Shown here one piece after another: positions 28,900 through 39,200 of a DNA stretch of 64,000 bases; positions within the stretch are counted from its first letter, which is position 1; each line of letters starts with the position of its first letter. The translations under genes and the position numbers were made by a program. The DNA lies in the NCBI GenBank assembly GCA_963798435.1, contig CAWCTF010000004.1, positions 1-64,000 of the forward strand. Reading direction: 5' to 3'. The notes beneath the pieces were generated by a model. It had not been told where the DNA came from and ran no database searches. It saw only the letters and a program-made list of their open reading frames with translations. The DNA comes from JALHST01 sp963798435 (GTDB taxonomy: Bacteria > Bacteroidota > Bacteroidia > Flavobacteriales > Flavobacteriaceae).

Positions 28900-31611
28900 A
28901 TGGAAAAATCAGCAATGTACTTTTGCCTTTTGACGGTAATGCTCCTGTGTTCAGGAAAAATCATGGCACAGGATCCCAATTTTCATATTTATTTAAGCTT
29001 GGGGCAGTCGAATATGGAAGGGAACGCCCCGATTGAAAAACAAGATACCATTGCAGTAAATGACCGTTTTAAAGTTTTACAAGCAGTCGACTGTCCCGAC
29101 CAGAAACGTGAGCATGGAAAATGGTACACGGCCATACCGCCCTTATGTCGTTGCGGAACAGGTTTGACCCCAACAGATTACTTTGGAAGGACATTAGTAG
29201 AAAAATTACCTGACAGTATAACCATCGGGGTTATAAATGTTGCCGTTGGTGGCTGCAAAATCGAGCTTTTCGACAAGGACAACTTTAAGGAGTACGTGTC
29301 AACAGCACCTGATTGGCTGAAGAACATGGTCGCCGAATATGACGGAAACCCTTATGCTCGCCTTGTCGAAATGGCAAAACTCGCTCAGAAAGACGGTGTC
29401 ATAAAGGGTATCTTATTGCATCAGGGAGAATCGAATACGGGCGATACGCTTTGGCCGAAAAAAGTAAAAATCGTGTATGACAACCTCATTAAAGATTTGG
29501 GTCTTGAGGCCTCTAAAATTCCCTTGCTTGCCGGTGAAATGGTACATGCAGACCAGGGAGGTATCTGTGCGAGTATGAACAAAATCGTGGCCACCCTCCC
29601 AGAAACTATCCCCAATGCCCACATTGTGTCATCGAAAGGCTGTCCTGATGATAAGGACAATCTTCATTTTAATGCCGAAGGCTATCGTATGCTTGGCAGA
29701 AGATACGCCATTAAATTACTTAATGTGCTTCGCAATCAGGCAAACGATCCCATTACCGAAAAACAGGCCCCCAAAGGTTTTGATAAACTTCGGAAAGAAA
29801 TACAAAAAGGTCAAATCGACAGTATTATCTATAAATCCCATACCGTTGGCACTGACCGAAAAGCAATAGTTTATACCCCGCCTGGCTTTACGAAATCGAA
29901 ACGATATCCGGTTTTGTACCTCTTGCATGGCATCGGGGGCGATGAAAAGGAATGGTTGAAAAACGCCTACCCGCAAATACTATTCGATAATCTTTATGCG
30001 CAAGGAAAATTGGAACCGATGATCGTGGTGATGCCCAATGGTCGTGCTATGAAAGATGACCGCGCTATTGGTAATATTTTTGCGGAAGACAAAGTTGCCG
30101 CTTTTGCCAATTTTGAAAAAGACCTTATCAATGATTTGATTCCCTTCATCGAGAAACATTTTAAAGTTTATAAGGATAGGGAACATCGGGCCATTGCCGG
30201 TCTCTCCATGGGTGGGGGACAGACCCTAAATTTTGGGCTTGGCAATTTGGAACTGTTTTCATGGATAGGTGCATTTTCTTCGGCCCCCAATACCAAAACT
30301 CCGGAGGAATTACTCCCTGATCCTGCACGGGCCAAAACTTTGGCGTTGCTATGGATTTCGTGCGGAAATGCAGATGGTCTAATGCCCTTTAGCAAACGTA
30401 CGAGTGAGTATTTGCGGGATAACGGGGTGCCCCATATTTTTTATATTGAACCTGGCGGCCATGATTTTGAAGTATGGAAAAACGACCTATATATGTTTTC
30501 CCAATTACTCTTTAAACCCGTAAATAAAAAGATTTTCAATAAATACAGCGTACTGGGACTGCCTGCCAACACCAATATGAGAAGTTCTGCCTATCCACAG
30601 ATTTTACCCGATAGTAGGGTGATTTTTAAGACAAAGGCAACGGAGGCCAAGCAGGTTCGGATAGACCTCGGTAAAAAATACGACCTGGAAATAGATGATG
30701 AAGGATTCTGGACGGTCACCACCGACTCGATCACGGAAGGTATACATTACTATTCCCTTTTGATTGACGGAGTGGCCGTTGTTGACCCGGCCAGCGAAGC
30801 GTTTTACGGTATGGGCCGTATGGCAAGTGGCATAGAAATACCCTTTAAAGGTGATGATTATTATAGTATTAAGGAGGTACCCCATGGAGATATCCGCATA
30901 AACAATTATTACTCGGTGGCTGCACGTTCCTGGCGGGAAATGTATGTGTACACCCCGCCAGGTTATGATAAATCGTCAGCAGCGTATCCGGTACTTTACC
31001 TTTTACATGGCGGTGGGGAAGACCAAAGAGGATGGGCCAATCAGGGTAAGACTAATTTGATTTTGGACAACTTGATCGCTAAGAACAAAGCGGCTCCCAT
31101 GATTATTGTCATGTTGGATGGAAATGTTCCAGGAACGGGTGGAATTGCCGGTTTCAACGAAAATTCGTTAAAAGCCTTTGAGAGTGAACTAAAGCTAGGG
31201 GCCATCCCGTTTGTGGAAGGAAAATACCGTACTAAGCCTGGCAAAGAGAATCGGGCTTTGGCCGGGTTATCCCTGGGAGGACTACAAACACTCTACGCAG
31301 GCGTGAAGAATACCGGGATGTTTTCATATTTAGGCGTTTTCAGTTCGGGATGGTTCGCCAATAATACAGAACTTTCGGACCCTCAATATAAGTTCATGGA
31401 AGAAAATAAAGAGAAAATCAACACGAACTTAGACCGATTCTTTATTTCCATGGGCGGAAAAGAGGACATTGCCTATGAAAATTGTCAAATTATGATGCGA
31501 AGGTTCGATGACTTGGGAATCAAATATGAGTATAGCGAATATCAAGGAGGACACTCATGGCCAGTATGGCGTCATGACCTTTATAAATTTGCGCAACTTT
31601 TGTTTAAATAA
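28900..31611 (+). CDS. three-domain carbohydrate esterase CE6-CE1-CE1
   Basis: Exported 903-residue multidomain esterase. I chose the ATG at 28900 (MEKSAMYFC), which gives a signal peptide ending near KIMAQ; the frame is open from 28861. Residues ~25-285 form an SGNH-type CE6/SASA acetylesterase with S37 in SLGQSNMEGN, HQGESN, and the His in LHFNAEGYRMLG. Residues ~305-550 are a CE1 domain with S436 (AGLSMGGGQ) and PGGHDFEVW. Residues ~560-660 are an E-set domain and ~665-903 a second CE1 domain with S791 (AGLSLGGLQ) and GGHSWPVWRH. All three catalytic Ser/His pairs look intact. Two different acyl groups, probably acetyl and feruloyl, may be removed by one polypeptide. Last gene of the rightward enzyme cluster. 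Confidence 0.88.
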   Translation: MEKSAMYFCLLTVMLLCSGKIMAQDPNFHIYLSLGQSNMEGNAPIEKQDTIAVNDRFKVLQAVDCPDQKREHGKWYTAIPPLCRCGTGLTPTDYFGRTLVEKLPDSITIGVINVAVGGCKIELFDKDNFKEYVSTAPDWLKNMVAEYDGNPYARLVEMAKLAQKDGVIKGILLHQGESNTGDTLWPKKVKIVYDNLIKDLGLEASKIPLLAGEMVHADQGGICASMNKIVATLPETIPNAHIVSSKGCPDDKDNLHFNAEGYRMLGRRYAIKLLNVLRNQANDPITEKQAPKGFDKLRKEIQKGQIDSIIYKSHTVGTDRKAIVYTPPGFTKSKRYPVLYLLHGIGGDEKEWLKNAYPQILFDNLYAQGKLEPMIVVMPNGRAMKDDRAIGNIFAEDKVAAFANFEKDLINDLIPFIEKHFKVYKDREHRAIAGLSMGGGQTLNFGLGNLELFSWIGAFSSAPNTKTPEELLPDPARAKTLALLWISCGNADGLMPFSKRTSEYLRDNGVPHIFYIEPGGHDFEVWKNDLYMFSQLLFKPVNKKIFNKYSVLGLPANTNMRSSAYPQILPDSRVIFKTKATEAKQVRIDLGKKYDLEIDDEGFWTVTTDSITEGIHYYSLLIDGVAVVDPASEAFYGMGRMASGIEIPFKGDDYYSIKEVPHGDIRINNYYSVAARSWREMYVYTPPGYDKSSAAYPVLYLLHGGGEDQRGWANQGKTNLILDNLIAKNKAAPMIIVMLDGNVPGTGGIAGFNENSLKAFESELKLGAIPFVEGKYRTKPGKENRALAGLSLGGLQTLYAGVKNTGMFSYLGVFSSGWFANNTELSDPQYKFMEENKEKINTNLDRFFISMGGKEDIAYENCQIMMRRFDDLGIKYEYSEYQGGHSWPVWRHDLYKFAQLLFK

Positions 31612-31673
31612 AAATCGAAACCTTAAAGATAATGCCATGCGAATCCTATTGGGATTCCCATAGCTTATACTAT

Positions 31674-32609
31674 TTACCAAGTTCTTTTCTTTAAAATCTC
31701 TTGAATCTGTTCTTTGGAAACAGGAAGGTCGTCAATATGCTCGTTCAGCCATTTACTAAAATCCTTTTCAATATCATCGGCCCAACGCGTATCGATTTGG
31801 CCGGCAGTATAAACTCCCTCTTTGATACGTTGGTGTCCGAACATATCACGCAAACGAACAACTTCCGAAGTTGTAGCCACCTTCTCGGCCAAATGTGGGG
31901 GAATAAAAGTTACCACTCCCATTTTTCCCAAAACTACATCCCCGGGCATTACGGTTACAGTCCGAATTCGAGTGGGATGATTGATGCCAATAAGCATGGT
32001 ATTCAAATCTCCAGGGGGATTATGGTGTGATGCATCGTAACTGGTATAAAAAGAGGTAAACCCACCGATTTCCTTCAGTCCTTCAATATCCCTAATCGCT
32101 CCGTCATATACAATTCCATTCCCCGATTTTGCGAAAATAGCGTTCCCTACGTTATCACCAATGGTCGGACCGTCTTTATCGGCGCCAAATTGGTCGGCTA
32201 CATAAACATCACCTTTTACTAAAATATCTACGGGCCACGTATTCTGTCCCCGTTTTCCCTCAGCTTTCCCACGATCATCGATGGCCTTCCAAACATCGGG
32301 GCGGCCAGGCATAAAGGTTGCGGTAACGGCCCGTCCGACCAAAACGCTATCCGGATTGATCAATTTCCAGTCCTCCGCAATCTGATAACGGTACCCTTCA
32401 TTCTTCATAACTGCCCAAGCTTCTTCAACGCTCACTGATTTCATCCTTTTTAAAAGCGCATCCGACACCTTTGGCCTTCCGTCTTCAAAGCGCTCTCCCT
32501 TCCATTCAGGAGTTAAAAAAATAAGTTCTTCCCTACTAATCTGTTGGCCCATCATTTGAGATACCAAACCAACAAGAAACAGTAATATCATATATTTTTT
32601 TCGTGCCAT
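31674..32609 (-). CDS. exported RraA-family protein (aldolase-like)
   Basis: Protein of the RraA/HMG-CHA aldolase superfamily, whose enzymatic members cleave 4-hydroxy-4-methyl-2-oxoglutarate-type keto acids or decarboxylate oxaloacetate. At 311 residues it is longer than the ~160-220-residue cytosolic forms and carries a signal peptide (MILLFLVGLVSQMMGQQ), so it is predicted to act outside the cytosol. Family motifs are GDNVGNAIFAKSGNGIVYDG and AIRDIEGLKEIG with the metal-binding Asp, then PGDVVLGKMGVVTFIPP. It is 27 nt downstream of the enolase-superfamily gene and probably in one operon with it and the BASS transporter. Substrate unknown. Confidence 0.85.
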   Translation of the reverse strand: MARKKYMILLFLVGLVSQMMGQQISREELIFLTPEWKGERFEDGRPKVSDALLKRMKSVSVEEAWAVMKNEGYRYQIAEDWKLINPDSVLVGRAVTATFMPGRPDVWKAIDDRGKAEGKRGQNTWPVDILVKGDVYVADQFGADKDGPTIGDNVGNAIFAKSGNGIVYDGAIRDIEGLKEIGGFTSFYTSYDASHHNPPGDLNTMLIGINHPTRIRTVTVMPGDVVLGKMGVVTFIPPHLAEKVATTSEVVRLRDMFGHQRIKEGVYTAGQIDTRWADDIEKDFSKWLNEHIDDLPVSKEQIQEILKKRTW

Positions 32610-32636
32610 AATAGTATTTATTTAATGTGTTGTTAA

Positions 32637-33920
32637 TTATTCGAAAAATGGTATTCCTTCGGGTGCATATTTCCTCATGGCCTCTTCATTTATGTCCACG
32701 CCTATTCCAGGTTTATCAGAAACTGTCACAAAACTATCCTTGACCCAATGCGCCTCGTCATACGTTACTATTTCTTTAAACATTGGATCTGTATGGAAAT
32801 AGGATTGCCACTCCATCAAATGAAAATTAGGAACTGAAGCGCAGACATGGGCACACGCCATGGCTCCCAGGAAGGAAGCTACCATATGAGGTGAGAAGGG
32901 CACATAATACAGGTTGGCAAGGTTCGCAATACGTTGTCCTTCGCCCAGTCCACCACATTTTTGCAGATCTGGCATAATGATATCCACCCCATTGTCCAAT
33001 AATTGCTTAAATCCATACCCAAGATACACGTTTTCACCTGCCGAAATCGGCGTACTGGTCTCCTCTGCAAGGGTTTTGAAGGCATCAAAATTTTCTGCGG
33101 GAATCGGCTCTTCCAACCAGGTAAGGTTAAGGTCCTCCACTTTTTTGGCGATTGTCTGAGCGGTAACATGGTCGTAACGCCCATGCATATCTACACAAAG
33201 ATCGATTTTCGGACCAACAGCTTCTCTCACGGCAGCTAGCTGGTTGTACATTCTGATAATTTCCCCGGGACTAGCAGTCCAGTTATAGCGGTCATACTTA
33301 TCCGGATCACTTGCATAATCCAAGTCGAATTTCAAGGCATTGAAACCCCAGTTGTTAACAGCCTCCCTTGCCGCAGTAGCAAAGTCTTCGGGTGAAGGAA
33401 AACGTACACGATATAAGGCCGTATCACAGTACACCCTGACCTTGTCCCGGAATTTACCCCCAAGCAATTGATAAACCGGCAATTCCAATGCCTTCCCTGA
33501 CAGGTCCCACAATGCAGTTTCAATTGCGGAAAGTACGGCTACATACATTCCTGATTGTCCTCCTCCAAAATGACCTCCCCGACGGATATCCTCAAAAATT
33601 TTATGCACATTAAAGGGACTTTGATCTTTTAATCGTCTTCCAAACCTTTGAACAAGATGATAGGTTCCCGGAACGGCATCAACCCCTTCCCCACAACCAT
33701 AGATTCCTTGATTGGTATGTATTTTAACGAACAACCCGCTTCCACCTCGTATATAACCACATTTAACTTCAGTGATTTTTAAATCCGAGGGTGCGGACAA
33801 TTTGGGGTTTTCATCTATTGCTTTTTGATATTCGGCTCCGTAGGCCGCAGATGATAGTACTCCTATGCCGGCACCGGCCATGAGCGATTTTGATATAAAA
33901 GATCTTCTTGAATTTTTCAT
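32637..33920 (-). CDS. Tat-exported enolase-superfamily sugar-acid dehydratase (galactonate dehydratase-like)
   Basis: Member of the mandelate racemase/muconate lactonising subgroup of the enolase superfamily, 427 residues. The N-terminus is a twin-arginine signal (MKNSRRSFISKSLMAGAG), so the folded enzyme is predicted to be exported. The metal and acid/base residues are visible in DLCVDMHGRYD, WLEEPIPAEN, ISAGENVYLG and FSPHMVASFLG, the Asp/Glu/Glu plus His pattern of galactonate dehydratase-type enzymes. Dehydration of an aldonate is the likely reaction; given the neighbours an L-arabinonate, L-galactonate or L-fuconate is conceivable. It lies between the RraA-like gene and the BASS transporter. 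Confidence 0.85.
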   Translation of the reverse strand: MKNSRRSFISKSLMAGAGIGVLSSAAYGAEYQKAIDENPKLSAPSDLKITEVKCGYIRGGSGLFVKIHTNQGIYGCGEGVDAVPGTYHLVQRFGRRLKDQSPFNVHKIFEDIRRGGHFGGGQSGMYVAVLSAIETALWDLSGKALELPVYQLLGGKFRDKVRVYCDTALYRVRFPSPEDFATAAREAVNNWGFNALKFDLDYASDPDKYDRYNWTASPGEIIRMYNQLAAVREAVGPKIDLCVDMHGRYDHVTAQTIAKKVEDLNLTWLEEPIPAENFDAFKTLAEETSTPISAGENVYLGYGFKQLLDNGVDIIMPDLQKCGGLGEGQRIANLANLYYVPFSPHMVASFLGAMACAHVCASVPNFHLMEWQSYFHTDPMFKEIVTYDEAHWVKDSFVTVSDKPGIGVDINEEAMRKYAPEGIPFFE

Positions 33921-33966
33921 ACGTTTACGTGTTTGTTTATATCGGCTTTGCGGTTCTCGCTACACT

Positions 33967-35070
33967 TCAAATAATAACTTTAGGCTCGGGATTTTCAGTA
34001 GGTTTACCGTGCCAATAGGACGCCAAAATAGAGCCTGTTATGTTCATTAAAGGACCAAATACAGCAGGTGCTAACCCCATGGTCGCAATTTTCCCAAGGC
34101 TATTGGCAATTCCCGAGGCTAAACCCGCATTCTGCATCCCCACTTCAATGGCAATTGTTCTCGCGTCTTCTTCCGACATTTTGAACAGTCTTGCATACCA
34201 GTATCCCAGAAAATAACCGAACGTGTTATGTAAAAGGACGAGCCCCATAAGAATTCCACCTATTTCCAGCAAACTATCCCTGCCCGCAGCGGTGATAATC
34301 GTAATGATGAGACCTATGGCCAACATCGAAATCAGGGGCATTGCCCTCCCCAGCCACTTGGCACGCTTCCCGAAGATCCTGTTGAACAATAATCCGGCAC
34401 CTATGGGTATTATTATCATCTTTACGATGCTCCACATCATTGCGAATACGTCAATTTCAATAAACTCCCCGGCAAATACCTTCATCATTAGCGGGGTAAG
34501 GAATGGGGCCAATAGCGTCGCAATGGATGTTATGGTTATGGAAAGTGCCACATTGGCATTGGCCAAAAAAGCCATAACATTGGAAGCTACACCACTGGGT
34601 GAACAACCAATAAGGACGATTCCTGCGGCAATTTCAGGCGGGAAATTACTCATTTGGGCCAAAAAATATCCCACTATCGGCATTACGATCAATTGTGCCG
34701 AAACTCCGATAAAAACCCCTTTTGGCGATTGAAATACCAAAGCAAAATCCTTGATGCTCATGGTAGTCCCCATACCGAACATGATAACCTGTATTAAAGG
34801 GATGATCAAAACCGTATACTTAAAATCACCGAAATTGGTAAAATAGGAAGGATAATATAACGCCGCGGTAACACCTGCAAAGATCATGGTGGTAAATATC
34901 AGCCCTTTCATTTTTTCATAACCCTTGAAGCCCAGTGCCAACAACGCAAAGAAACCAAGTATAAGAAATCCGGCTTTGTCTATATTCCCTGTTACTATCA
35001 TACCGACAATGACAATAAATAGTACGCCCGCCAGGCCTAATGAAATCGAATAGCGATTAATTTTTCCCAA
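33967..35070 (-). CDS. BASS-family sodium-coupled organic-anion transporter
   Basis: Inner-membrane protein of the bile acid:sodium symporter family with about ten membrane helices in 367 residues. The family signature is in the segment GIVLIGCSPSGVASNVMAFLA and in EVGMQNAGLASGIANS. Bacterial members transport organic anions such as pantoate or keto acids. The start is probably the TTG at 35070; no ATG lies upstream in frame before a stop, and the next ATG would remove the first helix. Its position upstream of the two exported sugar-acid enzymes suggests import of their product. Confidence 0.87.
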   Translation of the reverse strand: MGKINRYSISLGLAGVLFIVIVGMIVTGNIDKAGFLILGFFALLALGFKGYEKMKGLIFTTMIFAGVTAALYYPSYFTNFGDFKYTVLIIPLIQVIMFGMGTTMSIKDFALVFQSPKGVFIGVSAQLIVMPIVGYFLAQMSNFPPEIAAGIVLIGCSPSGVASNVMAFLANANVALSITITSIATLLAPFLTPLMMKVFAGEFIEIDVFAMMWSIVKMIIIPIGAGLLFNRIFGKRAKWLGRAMPLISMLAIGLIITIITAAGRDSLLEIGGILMGLVLLHNTFGYFLGYWYARLFKMSEEDARTIAIEVGMQNAGLASGIANSLGKIATMGLAPAVFGPLMNITGSILASYWHGKPTENPEPKVII

Positions 35071-35287
35071 GAGTGAAAGTATTAGAGTTTAAATGCCCGT
35101 CTTGCCAACAATTGCAGGTACCTTCTTTCTGAAATATTAAAAAACAGTCAATCCTGCCTTCTGCCGGCTTCCCCATATTGGTGTCCTTCACCATGAATTT
35201 AGGATATACAATACCAATCTCACCCGATGTAGAAACCGTCAGCTCGACTAGGATAATCGACGAAAACTGAAACGTTTCGTTCAACAC
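35057..35287 (-). other. short open frame, possible gene fragment
   Basis: A 76-residue frame with protein-like composition (GEIGIVYPKFMVKDTNMG and EGRIDCFLIFQKEG) overlapping the BASS start by 14 nt. I recognise no family. It begins at a GTG, and no promoter or ribosome site is evident. It could be the tail of a deleted gene upstream of the transporter operon. Low confidence. Confidence 0.25.
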
Positions 35288-35546
35288 ACCTTTTACCTAT
35301 TCAGACCGGTTCTCAAAAGTACTACCGGAAGTTCGTTATACCAATTCCTTAAAAATAGGTTCAAACCGAGGTTCGCGATCTACTCCTTTTCAAACAACGA
35401 TACTTATTGTAAATACCATTTTATGGGGTATGTGCTTTAATCTAGTGTTCTTCTATCATTACATTTTGACATGGCCAAAGGCCCATATAGCGCGTATAGA
35501 CCCGCAATAATCTTTCCCGTTAAGCGCAATAATGTACCATCATATT

Positions 35547-35565
35547 AATTGTGCATTTTACACTT
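35547..35565. promoter_or_regulatory. AraR-type operator, distal site upstream of susC
   Basis: AATTGTGCATTTTACACTT: left half-site has one mismatch to AAGTGT, right half-site perfect, 7-bp spacer. The weaker of the two sites before susC. Confidence 0.55.
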
Positions 35566-36051
35566 ATTAAGATACTAATGTATTAATTGAAGGCTATTTC
35601 TGCAATAAAAAAATCATTTTATACTATTTTGTCCTTTAATTTATAATTGATTAGGTGCCTTGCAGCCTCGTATTCAGGAATAGTAATTGAAGTCAATTTG
35701 CCTCCAATTCTTAAATAATAAGGCTGCTCTTAGAACCATATACTTTTTGCTTATGCGTAGAAGGAATAGTTTATGAAGAACAACTGCACTCGAATGATAT
35801 CAAAAAAAAGAATTTCTCGAATCTCCATTAAAATCCCGATTATCGAAATTGTTGCAATCACCCGAAACCTATAATTTCGAGATTTAACTCCCAAAATAGT
35901 ATCATTTTATCAGTAAAGTGTTCCATTATTTAAGGATATATAGGAAAACGATAGGTTGTATCTAAAATACGGTTGGTTTTTTTAGTAAGTCAGCCTTACT
36001 TTGGCATCGTTTATAGGAATTTTCCTAAAGATAATTTTTGCAAAATTTAAT

Positions 36052-36070
36052 AAGTGTATGTTTTACACTA
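36052..36070. promoter_or_regulatory. AraR-type operator, proximal site upstream of susC
   Basis: AAGTGTATGTTTTACACTA: left half-site perfect, one mismatch at the outer position on the right, 7-bp spacer. It lies 164 nt before the SusC start codon. Confidence 0.72.
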
Positions 36071-36233
36071 TAAATGAAAAACGATTCATTCGCTCGAATA
36101 TTTAACCTTAAAAAACTAAAAACGTTTAACCAAAAGGACCGCTTCCTTCCTAAAACCAAGAATTTCGGAGCTTTTATTTAAAATTCAAATATTAAAATCG
36201 ACATCAAATTTTAACTCAACTAAATCGCAAACT

Positions 36234-39200
36234 ATGAAACACCGTTATTTCTTTTGGTGTATGGTACTGTTAACGTTTTCGACGGCATTAGCAAAAGGCT
36301 ATGCACCCACCGAAGCGTCTTCGGACATCCACCTAAATTTGTTTAATGAATTTGCAAAACAGTCCAATGTAACTGGTACGATTACCGATGAAAATGGCGA
36401 ACCGTTTTTAGGAGTCACTATAATCATTAAGGGTACTACGCGTGGCACAACAACCGATACAAATGGTAACTATTCGATTGATGTACCAGATGGGAATAGT
36501 GTGCTAGTATTTTCTTTTGTAGGATACAAAACGGTAGAGGTTCCTGTCGGCATTCAAAGGGTCATCAATATATCATTAACCCCCGATATTACTTCACTGC
36601 AGGAAGTAGTAGTTACAGGTCTTGGGATCAGAAAAGATTCCAAAAAATTAGGATACGCAGTAACTTCCGTAAAAACCGAAGAACTCACCAAAACCAGAAC
36701 GGTAAACGCCTTGGAATCATTGGAAGGAAAGGTTGCGGGTCTGAACATTACGCCGCCATCAGCTGGAGCGGGTGCCAGTGTGCAAATTCGTTTACGTGGT
36801 CAATCTGCATTTGCAGGCGCAAGCAATTCACCCCTATTTGTTATCAACGGTCTTCCCTTAGACCAAGGTACGAGGGGCGCCAATGGCCGCGGTGAACAAA
36901 GGAATCTAGGTGATAACCTTCAGAATTTAAACCCGGACGATATTGAAAGTTTGACGGTGCTAAAGGGAGCTACAGCGGCGGCCATTTATGGCGCCAGAGC
37001 AGCCAATGGTGCGGTAATCATAACAACAAAGGCAGGTAAACTAAACCAAGGTATCGGAATTGATTTCACCTCCAGTATTACTACGTCGCATGCGCTGAAT
37101 TTTCTGGATGAGCTTTCCCAGACCGAATACGGCCAAGGAACCGGAGGTGTTAGACCACAAACCCAAGGGGAAGCACAAAGTACGGGACAATTTGGTTTTG
37201 GGGAACGACTCGACGGGGTACCAACTATCAATTTTGATGGTGTCCTAAGGCCCTACTCCGCAAACCCCTATCAACTTTATGATTTCCTACGAACCGGGAC
37301 AAATCAAACAAATACTATTGGGCTATCAGGAGGCAATGAGAAAGGAAGTTTCCGCGCTTCATTTGCCAACACATCCGCCAAGGGAATCCAGCCCGCAAAC
37401 GAATATAAGAAACGAATTTTCAATGTAGGAATAAACTATAATGTAACCGAAAAATTGAATTTGCTTCTGAATGTCAACTATACGAACGAAGAAAACAGTA
37501 ACCCGCCACAAATAGGAACTCAGGGTCCGGGTGCCGTAGGATTCTTCAACCGATTGGCCATCTCCACGCCCATAGAGGCATATGAACAAAGTGCCATCGA
37601 TCCGATTACTGGAGCAGAACTTCGTACCAACGGTTTCTTGGGGACTATAAACAATCCGTATTATCAATTACAAAAGAATCAATTCTTCAATGATGACCGA
37701 AAACGTTTACTCGGTACGGCAACCCTCAGATATCAGTTTACTGATTGGCTCTATTTACAGGGCAGGTACAACTATGACTATGCCACCAATTTTATGGAAT
37801 GGAACGAACTAAATGGAGCAGGTGCGACTACCTTATTAGAAGGTGATACCGGGTTCTACAGGGGGCGTTACGATATTCAACAAACCCAGACCCAAGATAT
37901 AAACGCCGATTTCTTACTGGGTGCCAGTAAAGAATTCGGTAAGTTTTCCGTGGATGTAAGCGTTGGTGGAAACACATGGAGGTCTAAATTTCAGAGAAAT
38001 GCCCAATATTCTAGATTATTTGTGGTGCCCGACCTTTATTCCATTAAAAATGGTACAAGTTTTGAAACCGACGAAGCAGCTTTTCAACCATATCAATTTA
38101 GTAGCTTCAGAATCAATTCTTTATATGGCCTTGCTGAATTTGGGTTTGATAACTTAATTTACCTCAACTTTACCGGAAGACAGGATTGGTTCTCGGTTCT
38201 AAATCCTGAAAACAATAGTGTCTTCTATCCATCAATATCCGGTAGTTTTATCTTTTCTGAATTGATGAAAGAACAAAACTGGTTAGACTACGGTAAATTA
38301 AGGGCCTCGTGGGCAGAAGTTGGCAGTGCCAATGGCGTCGGGACCTATGAGGGTATCTTAAACTATACCTTAAATCCTCCTTTCAATGGGCAAACGACAG
38401 CTGGCGTTTCGGGAACTTTTGCACCAAACCCTTTTTTACAACCCTTCACTGTAACGGAAAAGGAAGTGGGTCTGGAGATGCGGATGTTCAAAAACAGATT
38501 GCGCCTTGATGTGGCGGCTTTTGAAAAAATAACTACGGATCAAATTCTAGATGTTACGCTATCCAATGCCTCTGGATATGAAAACTCCAAACAGAACTTG
38601 GCATCCCTTAAAAATAGTGGATTAGAAACATTGATAGAAGTGGTTCCTATACAAACAAACGACTTCATGTGGTCAAGTTCTTGGAATAACGCATATCTTT
38701 CGACCGAGGTCTTGGATGTAGGCAACGATAGTGGCACCATCCTATTGATTTTCTTTAATGGTACCGGAAACGAGTTTCTTGGAGAACTCAGGTATACCGA
38801 AGGCCTACCCATGAACCAACTCTATACCAGAACCTATAGAAGGAATGATAGCGGTCAAATTTTGGTCAATGATGATGGCCGATTGTTGGCTACCAACGGC
38901 GATACCCCTGGAGCGGAAAACACCAATGGGTTTTTACCTGTAGGTAGCTCCCTCCCAAAACATACCGGAGGTTGGAACAACAGTTTCACTTACAAAAATT
39001 TCAACTTTGGCTTTCTGATCGACTATAAGTTTGGTGGCACTGTTCTTTCTTCTACCCATTTGAACATGACAAGACAAGGACATTCACTGTTTTCACTCGA
39101 AGGGCGTAGACAAGGGGAAAACGGAGTAATCGTCCCCAATAGTGTCTATGAAAGTTCCGGGCTGCCCAATATTACCGCGGTAACTAACTTACAATCATTT

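Larger units (their letters stand above)
35288..36233. other. long intergenic leader of susC with two operator-like sites
   Basis: Almost 950 nt of AT-rich non-coding DNA between the divergent BASS and SusC genes. It contains two AraR-type palindromes 505 bp apart (35547-35565 and 36052-36070). No RNA gene or open frame of note was seen. The stretch may also contain the decayed upstream part of the fragment at 35057-35287. Confidence 0.5.
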
